This document shows positions 13,601-25,600 of a stretch of DNA of 64,000 nucleotides, in pieces. The notes beneath the pieces were generated by a model, which searched no databases, was not told the origin of the DNA, and saw only the letters and a list, made by a program, of their open reading frames with translations. Position 1 is the stretch's first letter; every line of letters starts with the position of its first letter. Where the stretch lies: the NCBI RefSeq assembly GCF_049243985.1, contig NC_135374.1, positions 66,331,434 to 66,395,433 of the forward strand, read 5' to 3'. This DNA comes from Paroedura picta. Taxonomy: Eukaryota; Chordata; Lepidosauria; Squamata; Gekkonidae. Position numbers and translations under genes: made by a program.

Positions 13601-16600
13601 TGTTTAGGCTTGTGGCTAAATTTCATGTTTGCTCTCCAAAATGATACAGGTGTCTAGAAATGTGTGGGTTTGGGAACAAGATGGAGTACCCAGCTTATTG
13701 GGAAAGTCCCAATGATAAGGATGAAAGAGAGAAAATACCTTTATTGGCATAATGAAAAATAAAGAATAAAATGGTAGGCCAGAAGAGTACAATTAAATGA
13801 TACATACAATCCTTCAGTAGTATATGTAATTTCTTGTTATATCACTTGGATATTTGGTATGATGCAATCCCTGACAGCCAGTTAAATGCTAAATGTCTAA
13901 TAGCTAAATGTCTAAGAGCCCTCTTTAATGTTCCAAGGTGTACAGCTAATGTAGTTCTCCAGCAGGAGGCAGGGTTGATAAAAGAAGAGACCAGGGCATG
14001 GATAACAATAATTAACTATTGGCTAAAAATTCATCTTCAACCTGCAGGCCTTATTCCTTCCTTCTTGTCAGTTAACCCACAACCCACCTGGTGTACAGAA
14101 ATAATTAACAAACTTCTTAAAATTGGTTTAGCTCCTGATCATCTATTAGAAACGGGGCACAAGCAAGCAAAACATCTGGTCTATCAACGACTTATGGATA
14201 TTGAGCTGCAAAATGAGATGGCCCTACTCCCAAGCCCATATAGGTTACTAAAGTCCTGGGAGGGATTTTCTAGAGAGCCAGTTTGGTGTAGTGGTTAGGA
14301 GTGCGGACTTCTAATCTGGCATGCCAGGTTCGATTCTGCACTCCTCCACATGCAACCAGCTGGGTGACCTTGGGCTCGCCACGGCACTGATAAAATTGTT
14401 CTGACTGGGCAGTGATATCAGGACTCTCTCAGCCTCACCCACCCCACAGGGTGTCTGTTGTGGGGAGAGGAATGGGAAGGCGACTGTAAGCCGCTTTGAG
14501 CCTCCTTCGGGTAGGGAAAAGTGGCATATAAGAAACAACTCTTCTTCTTCTTCTTCTTCTATTGCACCATATCTAACATACTTCACCTTTACTAAATTTC
14601 GATGGTCTTTTTCGAGGGACCAGTTCAATGCATTTCCATCAGCACTGCTAAGTGTAAGACTGCAGCGTGTGCCTATAGAGGACCCATTATGCCCTTGCAA
14701 TTCAGGTGTAATTGAATCGATTGCCCACATTATATTATACTGTGACTTTTATAAGGTTGCCAGAAGCCGTTTAATCTTGCTCTTGCTATCAAGGTTCCCT
14801 GGACTTACAGATGATCATCTAATAGCTAATACTGAATAGTTTTGTGGGGTTAGAATACTGCGTTAGCATCAGGAAAACCTGGGTTCAAATCTCTACTCTG
14901 CTGTAAAAGTAACTGCCAACCTTGGACCACTCAGCCTATCCTATCTCACAGGGTTGTTGTGAAAATAAAATGAAAGAGGAAGGAGCCATATAAGCTGCTC
15001 TGAGCTCCTTGGTGGAAGGGCCGCTTTCATAGTTCACTCAAAACAGGTAGTTTTCATGTTTTGTTCCTCATGCTCTTAGTCTTAAATTTAGAATAGTGGT
15101 CTGGTTTTGCAGATGATAGAAATGGCACCTTACTGAAAAGATGTTGTTTTCTAGCTGTCTGGTGACCCATGTACCACCGAGCCCAAGAAACCAAAACGGT
15201 CTGGAGAGATCTGTGCCTTCAATAAAGTTCTAGCTCACATTGTAGCAATGTGTGATACAAATATGCCATTTATAGGACTTCGAATGGAGGTAGGTAACAG
15301 GAGTTTTCCATTGGTTTGGTTATACTCCTATTCCTTTTAATTAGCAACTTTGTAAGAATTTAAGAAGAAGGAGAAAGGTTGTCCATGAGAGTGCTTAAGA
15401 GGATGTACTTCATATTTGGAACTGCTGCATGTATCATGCAATTTACTAGAGTGAACATATTTTACTGAAAATAAACTGTGTGCTATGGAACTGATAAATC
15501 ATCTTCTAAACCAGGGGTAGTCAACCTGTGATCCTCCAGATATCCATGGACTACAATTCCCATGAGCCCCTGCCAGTGAATGCTGGCAGGGGCTCATGGG
15601 AATTGTAGTCCATGAGCATCTGGAGGACCACAGGTTGACTACCCCTGTTCTAAACCACAATGATATGTATAAATATCCATTAATGGTTAACATTTAATTA
15701 GTTTGGTTTGTCATGATCTCACTGAAAAGCCTTGTAACTTGGCAAATAAAGAATTTGTGGCATTATCTGACAATACTTTGAGTGAACGCAACTGGAAGTA
15801 TTATAAAGGAAGGAGGCCTGTCTGAAGTTGGGAATAAAGTTGCTCACTGGTGAAGGAAGGATTTGGGAAGTGGGAATGAGCTTGTGGGCACACAAATCTA
15901 TGCTTCAGTCTGTAAAATGACACAGGGCATTTGCTGTCTGCAAGGCTAACCACAGCCCCTTATCCCTTTGTCATCTCATGGAACAGCCAAGCTTTTCCAG
16001 CATGATGTTGCTTCAGATGAGTCGTAATTGGGGGTATGGCTGATCATGTAGATTGGCTCACTGCATTATCTTGTGTGAAGGCTGCTGCATACTACTCATG
16101 AAAATATGTTATTGGAAATGCTAATTTTTAGCAGCTGTGGTATGTGTCAGTTACTCTCATTTTATGGGGTTGCTTATGATTAATTGATCTAAGAGGCATG
16201 CACACCCCCACAACAAGCATGATGATGATTTAGTAAAAGAATAATTTAATGAACAGGAACTGACTTTATCTCATGCAGAAGAAGGTAGCCTTTTTACCTT
16301 CTAGACTAGAGAAACAAGATCAGCCATTGCCTCACTGGATTTCCAATATCCTGCCATATTTAATTATCTAGGAGACTCTTGTCCAGACCTCTGTAACAAT
16401 AGCACAAAATCACGCATACAACAAACCAATAAAAACATCTGGGATCATTTGCTCATCTTTTCCCTCTTAATAAAACAGTAAGGGGTGTTAGGGTGGGCTC
16501 AGTCCATGATGGGGAGGGGCAACAATTGGTCCCATGGCCCTGGACTGACAAGCGGAGGGGCCAATTGGAAGGGGCAAAGCGCCTTCTGATTGGCCCCTTA

Positions 16601-19600
16601 CCAGAACAGACCAAAATTCCATCCAGCCAGGGGCAATCTGGAGAAGTGGCTGCCAGTCTGCTCCTGACCACCAAAGGGAGAGGAGGTCAGTAGGGCTGCC
16701 AAGGAGGATGAGAACAGAGCCTGCGCCAGCCCTTTTCACCTCATGGCTGTCCTAACTGCCATGTCCAACTGTTAATTGCCTCAGAACCCTGACAGAGCTA
16801 GCAGGAGGCTGCAGAGTGCTCCCCCTCCCCCTCCCTCCCTTCAGGCCTGCTGGGAAGGAGCCTCTGACAGGCCCTGACTGAGGGGAGGGAGGCCTTTCCA
16901 AGAGCAACGCAGGGGAGCCTGAGGGCCTTCCTTTTGAGGGGGGGACTTTCCCCTTCTGCCAAACAGTTGCCTGACAGGGAGGCCACAGAAAAGCCCCTTC
17001 TCACTTAAAATACTGCTCTGGCCGGGGGTTAGACACAGCCAAGCCATGTGTCTTTCTTCCTTGCAACTCTCTGCAGATTTGAGGCCACTGCACAGTGTTA
17101 TTCTGCAGAGGAAACTGTTTTGTCTCCTGTTTCATCTGCACAACAACCCTGTGCAGTAGGCTTCAAGTCTTTCAATTCAACAACAACAACCTGTGTGGGA
17201 GGCCTTAAATGTTTCTTCTCTACCACAACCCTTTCCAAAGTAGCCCTTTCTGCCTGGGGAGCTGATCTTTATACTCTGCAGGTGAGCTGTAATTCCAGGA
17301 GCTCTCCAGGCTCCACCTGGAGGTTAGCTACCCCTGGGTTGGAAATATTCCTGGAGGTTTGGAGGTGGGACTTCATAATTGTACAATGCCTCAGATTCCA
17401 GCCTTCAAAGGAGCCATTTTTGCCTGCAGTTGGGAGGGAGTGGTGCAGGTGTGTCCCTCCTGGGCTATGGGCTATGGCCAGCCCTTACCAGCAACTGTTT
17501 GTATTCTGGGGAGCAGACAGGCAGACCAGCATCAGTCCTATGAGTTTGGAAAGTGCAGGAAGATGTAAATAAATACTTACAGCCTGAAACTGTAAATAGT
17601 GAGAGGGAGAGGGAGAGGGAGAGGAAGGGAAGATGATTGGAAAATGCTTTGAGACACCTTAGGCCTGCTGGGTCACTGCGGCCCATTCCCAGTTCTCTCA
17701 GACCTCTCACAGCCCTACATACCTCAACGGTTGACTATTGTGGGGAGACGAATGGAAAAAGGTGTTTGTAAACCGCTTTGAGACTCCTTTGGGTGGTAAA
17801 CAACAGGATACAAAAATCTGTTTTTCTTCTAAGGAGCAACCATGAAAAAAGCATGTGGGCACATAACATTTTATCAACAGTGAAAAAAATGGAGAAGAAG
17901 GAACAGGGTGGACACATGTGTACTGTGACTACCCCATGTGTATTAGGGCAGAGGGGCATTTCTGTGTCTGTGGCCTAATTCCCACAAGAAGGGAAATGAC
18001 GCAGATGTGTGGGGAATTGGTTGCCATGTAATCTTCCCCTAAGAAGAGTCTCTAGTCTGATTTTCCTTTCACATATCTGAAGACATGGCTCTGGAAAGCT
18101 CATCTGTAACCACTATGCCACAATTCCCAAAGGTCAGTCCTCTCCCACACTCAACGAACACTCCACACCAAAGGTTCTTGACACCCATATCTCCACACCC
18201 ATGCCCTCATTTGCCACTACGCCACCACAACCTCTCACACAACACACACATTCAACCCCATGCCCTTACAGATGGACAACTCCTCCCCTTCCTCTTCCCA
18301 CTGCCAAACCCTAGCACCCGTTGTATTCTTGGATACAACGGGCTTTGCCCCTAGTATCAAATAATCCAGGTCAACAATTAAAAATATACCAGTAAAAATG
18401 TTCAGTACAAGCAAAAAGCACAACATGGAGAAGTCTAGAATCAGTTTAGGGGCAGACCATACAGCAGCTTAAACTCTTTAGTTAAAGCCTGTTTTAAAAG
18501 GAATATTTTAGTTTGATGCTTAAAGGAAAGTAAAGCTAGGGCTTGAAGAGGATCACGCCATAGATACTCACTATCACTAACAGTTGTAGCAAGGTACTGT
18601 TTAGCAGAGGCCTTTATTTTGCAGTGAGATTTTAAAAAATCGAGAATCTTGTGTATGGTTTTTCTTTCCTGAAGAAGTCACGGCTTTTTCTTTCCCAGTT
18701 ATCCAGTATGGAAATTCCACATCAAGGGCTCCAAGTTGAAGGAGATGGCTTCAGTCATGCAATTCGTTTGTTAAGGTAAGGACTATACTTTCATTAATAT
18801 GTGCAGTATTGCATGAGTGGTGGAAGGGGATGTATGTAATATGTTACGGAATTAAACAAAGCTACTGTGCATCCCTGAACAAAGACTGTAGAACTTTTGC
18901 ATTCATTTGCATGATGAGTTGAGTGAAGGTATGTTGTTAAGGAGTAGGGCTCGGTGTGAACTGGGAAGCCAAAATTGCCTTGTTACCACGGCCCTCCTCT
19001 GATGGAGACCTGAAGAGACAGTTGGAGAGAGAGGTGCCACTGGTATGTTTTTCCTTGCCAGCCACAATGGACCCTGTTTGGCCTAGGGGCCTTTCTTGCT
19101 GTCCATGCCAGTGGGAGTTAGGTGGGCTTGGATAGCCCCAAGGCGGAACCCTCTGGGATTTTGCCTGGTAAAGTACCTGGCCAAATTCACCTCTGGTAGG
19201 AGTTGTCAAAAGAGACTAACAAGAATCTTCTTCACATATTACACTAACTGAGAAGCTTCTTCTGTGGTACATTTTAAAAGTCATGATGGTGCATATTTCC
19301 AGGAACTAATTTTGTTTAGTAGTCCTCCAGCTTTTCCATGCAGCATGTTGCCTGAGAAGGAAATCTGCCACATCTATATTCTATATAGCACCGTAGGTAT
19401 TTTGCACTAAAGAAATCTTCAGTGATCTGTTTTCAGAACTCTGTATTGAACTAAAATCTGAATATTATTCTCAGTGCTCCATATAAGACCACAAATATAT
19501 TGTTCCAGTACAATGAGAATGGAATGTGAAAATCTAAATCTAGTTCTTCTTTTTCAAATTTCATGGTTTTGGACTCTTTTTTTTGCTATAGGCTCATGAA

Positions 19601-22600
19601 CCTAAAGCCAGGATGCAGTTTCTTGTGCAAACCCCAAGTGTTACAATATGTGTCAGTTACTGATATTGTTCAATTGGACCAGTTACAGAAATAGTTAACT
19701 TATATCCTTGTTGAAACTGTTCGTGTTGTGTTCTGTAATAACTGTTGTTTATATCTTTGGTGTTCAATGTACCTCATAACGTTCCATGCAAGCCTCCCAG
19801 AGCCATATTGGGAGGGTGGTATAAAAATCGAAGAAAATAAATAAACAATCAAACAAAATCTTCCTCAGACCTCTATTACCTAAGAATGTGTGTTCTGAAA
19901 CTGACACAAATTATGTTTGTGATTTGAATAAAGGCCACTGTGCTGAGTCAACGGAACTTAGGCTGTTTGAATCTGTTGCCGGATCTCACTTTAACGAAGA
20001 ATGAAATTGATACTGAAAGGGAGTTGTAATGGTATCTCATTAATTTGGAAACTCTGCTTTATCTCCTAATTCTTGATTAGCTTTTATTGGTCAAGAAAAG
20101 CATGATGAGTGCCATAGCCACATTACAATATTCTACTTGGTTTTAGTCACTAGACAATGTCAGGTCCGTTTCATAAATTGGAAAAGGGCATATATTGGCT
20201 TTAATATTTTCTATCCTTTCACATTTTCTCAGAAGGACATTCCATTGTAAAATTGAAGTATCTGCTTAAAAGTGTGGAATGTAAGATGCTGAATGGTGCA
20301 AGCATGAGACTGATACAGGGGTGCTAAGCCTTCCTCTTGTCCAACAGAATTCCGCCGTGTAAAGGTACAAGTGAGGAAACGCAGAAGGCTCTGGACCGTT
20401 GCCTTCTTGACTGCACTTTCCGATTGCAAGGCAGAAACAACCGCACATGGGTGGCCGAACTAGTATTTGCAAATTGTCCACTTCTTAGCACCTCTTCTAG
20501 GGAGCAAGGTTGGTCTCACAATTCTCTTGCATGTTTCCCACTTTCTGCTTACATCTTTTGTACATCAGAATAACATGACCACCCTGTTTAATCTTTTAGG
20601 CCCAACTCGACATGTTTACCTGACATATGAAAGTCAATTGTCTGAACCAGTTGGTGGCCGAAAAGTAGTTGATATGTTCCTCAATGACTGGAACAGCATT
20701 GCTCGATTATACGAATGTGTATTGGAGTTTGCACGGTCCTTGCCAGGTATAAAGATGTTTTATTTTTGTACTTTGTTTGTATATACTCTATTAAAACAAT
20801 TGACCTTGTTTTTTTTTTCAATTTACCCTTCCCTCAACGTTTTCACCTGTGAAGAAATACCCAGCCACCTAAATATTTTCTCAGAGGTCCGTATCTACAA
20901 TTATCGGAAATTAATTCTTTGTTACGGCACTACAAAGGGAAGTTCTGTAAGTACAGCTTTAAATATGAATGTGTGCCAGGTAGTTATGTTTTGTGCTATT
21001 TCTGTGGTATGGTACCTTACTAGAAGTGTTTATTCTCATTTTTCTGCTCCTTTTATTGTACTGGGCATTGAAGAGCTCTCTGATACCACCTTGTAAACAC
21101 TTTGGAGGAAGTGTGCATGCACGTGAAAGCTCACAACTTGAATAAATCTTTGATGGTCTTAAAGGTGCCATTGGACTCAAATTTTGTTGTGTATGTTGTA
21201 AACTGTTTTCTTTATGGAAAATTGTTTGCAGAAGGATGCTCTAGCCCTAAGGTTATTTGCATAATTTGGTTCACCTGTTAGACTGTTACTGGAGCAGAAG
21301 CAGTTGAAAAGAGGTGTTGTGCCTTTGATATCTTTTGATTTAATATGTATGTGAAGCCGTCCCAAAACATGCCACAAATGATGGGACTTCATATTGATTT
21401 ATATTGAAAAGGACTGAAGTACAAGTATTGAGTCTTGTATTGATAGAAAAATATAGGTTTGCATTCCATTGACGTCCTACTGGCTGAAGAGAATCTTGCT
21501 CCATTCCCCTCCTCACTGCAGCTCCCTGACTCATATGGCTTTTAGCCTACAAGGGTCTCCTGACTCCTCACCAGCTCCTTTTCAGAGGTCATAGGTTGTT
21601 GGAAAAAGGGAAGCAAGGGAAGCAAAGGAGAGTTCCATCAGCAGAACATTTGTAGGATACAATCCTGCTGTTCCAAGGTTCAGGACCTATTTTTAGTATT
21701 TACTAAATACTAAACACTAAGTTGCAAAAACAACTGTATAATTGTGTTTTATGGTTGTTTTTGAAAGCAGCAGAAATGTGTACGTTGGTAGTTAGGGATG
21801 GTAGATGGGATTGACACTAGAGGATGCTTTTAGGTACAGCTGGGGTGGGGCACCATGCAGCCTGAGAAGACAGATGCTCCAGGGATTGATAAGAAATGAG
21901 CCAGTAACGTTTTTTTTTGCTAGCTATATCTACAACCTGTGTCTTGTATCTATTCTGAATTTGTGCCTCGTAGGAATGATATTGTTTAACTAAAGAGTCT
22001 GCACACTGCCTTGCCACTTTGCATGCTAAAGAAATACAACCTTGGGTGACATCTGGAGGGATGATTTTTACCTGGAATGGAGCATGCTAACAGAAAGGAG
22101 GGTCAAGAAGCCAATTTCTGCCCCAGCTCCTGACTGGACTGTGAGCTGGATAGGATAGGCAGGGGGAAAGTATTCTTGCATTTACAGGGCAGTATAGTGG
22201 TTCTATCACAATAGTTAACATTTATTCTGTTACTTATTTCTTCAAAATATATCATTTTTTGTTTTATGGGTATTGTGTTTTATGGGTATTAGTACAGAAT
22301 TTATTTGAAAAATTTTGTTAGTATATATGAAATGTTATGAAACCATTGTTTTTTTTTAATTTGTATTTCTAAACGCCTTTCTATATTTACAGATCAGCAT
22401 ACAGTGGAATTCTGTACATCACAAATTCCACATATCACTGGGAACTGTTGGACCAAACTCAGGATGTAGTAACTGTCACAATACTATCCTGCATCAGCTT
22501 CAGGAAATGTTCAATAAAACACCAAATGTAGTCCAACTTTTACAAGTATGTATGTATTTCTCCCCCCCTCCCTGAAAATTGATTTACCGCCTTTCCAGAG

Positions 22601-25600
22601 GCAGCTCAGAAAATCATAAAAAACAACAAAATTTATCAAAATTAAAACAAAGCATAAAACAAGGCACAAACATTTAGAAGCCTAATCCATAAAGCATCCC
22701 TTGTGCTAGAACCATTTAAAAATAAACCTACTAATGAAGATGGAATGTTTAATTTGGAATACTGGGTAAAGAAAAAATATTTTAGCCTGTCTAAAGGACA
22801 AGTAATTAGGTGCCAGACAAGCCTCAACTGATATGTCCAATAGTACTCAGAAGCTCATTCTTTCAAAGAAGAGAGGTTTAATGGCTTGGTTTACATATAA
22901 AACCAAATAATGGTATAATACAGTATGAATGATCCTGAAGGGAACCTCAGCTTTCCTTCTGTCAAGCCATAGTTAGCTGTTGCATCTGAATTCACAAGCC
23001 ATGGTTTGCCATTGCCCTGTATGCCAGGATTGTAAATGACAGTCTGTCCCCAGTTTGGAGTCTTAGTTAAGTAAGGCTGAAGTATAATCTGCCAGTTTCA
23101 GAAGTTATGGTGAATTGTGCACCAAAACCCAGAAAGCATCCAGTTGACTCATAATGTGCTAGAGGGAACTGAATAAGCTTGAGATTTTCCCCAGGCTTAT
23201 TAATATATCAGTGCCAAAAACATGGCTTATCCATTATATCATGCCACTGAAATACAGAAAAAAACCAAAGAATCGATTGTCACTCTAGATGCTTTGTATC
23301 TTTTTGCCAAGAGGCAATGAGAAGTGGGGCTACTGAAGGGAAAACTTCTGCAGGGTTGCTTTTGATCCAAAACCCCTCATTAAAAAAATGAATGACATGA
23401 ACATTTGATAACAAATGAGCCAGTGGAGGAGTATTGGAGATAAAAATAACCTTAAAGCTGTATTTACAATGGCTGTGTGTGTCTGAAGACTCAGTAATTG
23501 TGGTGGGCTGTTGTGGAACTAAACAACTTTTGTGTTCATTTGCAGGTTTTATATGATACTCAGGCTCCGCTAAATGCTATCAATAAGCTCCCAACTGTGC
23601 CAATGCTGGGATTGACGCAACGCACCAACACTGCCTACCAGTGTTTCTCAATTCTGCCTCAGTCACCCACCCACATTAGACTGGCCTTTAGGAACATGTA
23701 TTGCATTGACATTTACTGCCAGAGTCGTGGGGTTGTTGCAATTCGTGATGGCGCATATAGTCTTTTTGACAACAGTAAAATTGTTGAAGGGTTTTATCCT
23801 GCCCCTGGTCTAAAGGTGATTATTCTTTTTATCTTTATTCTACTGTAAAATTGAGGAGAGGTGTAGGTGGGCTTCCATTAGGATAACTTTACTGTTGGTC
23901 TGTTCTAACACATTTAAATTTTAGACAACTTAATTTGTTATTGAGAAAAACAGTCACTTCTGAAGGTACAACATTGTCCCTGAGGAGTGTTGGATTATGC
24001 TCACTGTTGGCGATGGCAAAAACTGTATTCAAACAAGTTCCTAGGTATAAAACCTTGTTTTCATATTTTACTTCATCAGTGAACTTATTTCTTAATTGGT
24101 CTTTTTTCAAGGATACTAACAAAGTCTTCAACACACAACCTTATATTTCATATCTTATATTTTATATTTTAAGCAATATAACATGGGTCTATTAGTATCA
24201 AAGGTCCATGAAGGTAACTATCTTATAAATTCGGTATACTTATATTTTTATTCTGAGGAAATGTACAGAGATATTGCTTTAGCAAAGCTAAAAAGTTAAT
24301 ATGGTTCTGTAGTTCTAGCACATTCATTCTATATATCTAATGGGAACTCATATTGATCTGAATAATCCCTCTTCAGACATTCCTGAACATGTTTGTGGAC
24401 AGCAATCAGGATGCACGAAGACGATCTGTCAATGAAGATGATAATCCACCATCTCCAATTGGAGGGGATATGATGGATTCATTAATATCACAGCTTCAGC
24501 CTCAACAGCAGGTTGTATCTATATGTACATTCATAAATGCTCACATTGCTATGCTTTATATATTCTGGAAAATTGACAGTAACAAAGTAGTAATGCATGA
24601 ACAGAGCCATATGGGAGTTTATTGTATTTCAGTGTGTACAGTCGAATGTTAATGTGCGAGCTGCCACCCTTAACTGCTGTCTCAAACCAGTATATTACAG
24701 GCAAAGAATAAAAAGCAGCAATGGCTCTCAGAAGCAAAGGCCTAACCAAGAGTTTGAGGGCTGATTTAGAGAGATGGATGTGAAGAAATATTTGAGAAAT
24801 TATCCATGATTGAGGGTGAGAAAGGAAATATTCTCTAGAAATGGGAATGCATGTGACGTTATTGTTAATGACTAATTGCTCTGTCCATTTGATCGGAAAT
24901 ATTTTGGGAAAATCAAGTGCCTCTCCACATACTAGCTTCTAAAGGAGTAATATTGTCAACATACATGTTTTACTATGCCTAATAGTAACTTTGTTTCAGC
25001 AATCTTCAAAACAGACAGGAGCACCTGGTGCTTATCCTTTGACATCACCCCCCACATCTTACCATAGTACGGTCACCCCATCGCCTTCAATGATGCTCAC
25101 TCAGTCTCCAGGTAAAATTCCTTTTCATATTGGTAACAGAACTTATAGCCATTCATAGTTCTTATGGTACTTTATAAATTATATGTTTAAATATGATTTT
25201 GTGTGACAAAAATTAGCTGTGTTTTCATATAGCTATATAGGGTTGGTAAAAAAAAAGAATTTTCTTTGAGCTTTAGGAACAGTAATTAGAAAGCTGGGGA
25301 ATTTCCAAAGGTTCTCACCTTTCCCTGCTATTCTGTTTTCTCCCTTCTCTTCTCCTCATCCCCTGCATGGCTTCTTTCCTTTCTCCATCCTTCCCCCTGC
25401 TACCATTTAACCTTTTTTTATTCTCCTGCACCCAAGCTTTCTCTGTCCCTCTTCCCTTGCCTCCTGGTTTGGGGACATGGACTGTGGGCCACCATTTTGG
25501 ATTGCTGCAGCACTCTGAAATACTATGCAAGTGTTGTATTTTTTTTCCTGCAGAGCCATCTCTTTTTACTTTAATGGGACTTTAACCCCCCCTCTCCCCC

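Larger units (their letters stand above)
16455..18354 (+). mobile_element. Helitron-like element, probable
   Basis: The right end has a 10-bp hairpin (CCCGTTGTAT at 18317, loop TCTTGG, ATACAACGGG at 18333), then CTTTGCCC and CTAG at 18351-18354 followed by T, as expected for a Helitron 3' end. The left end is uncertain; TCCCTCTTAATAAAACAG near 16459 is one candidate. The interior is GC-rich with no recognised protein, and holds a SINE fragment at 17690-17832. Confidence 0.4.

Noticed and set aside
14275-14350. tRNA-like head sequences here and in the other SINEs as possible tRNA genes
   Set aside because: They are joined to SINE bodies and repeated many times, with degenerate arms.
17048-17572. 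A 174-codon + strand ORF
   Set aside because: It lies in repeat-like DNA inside a MED14 intron and its product has no recognisable motif.
20467-21096. A 209-codon + strand ORF
   Set aside because: It is MED14 exons 12-14 read straight through two introns; splice sites and human similarity give the true structure.
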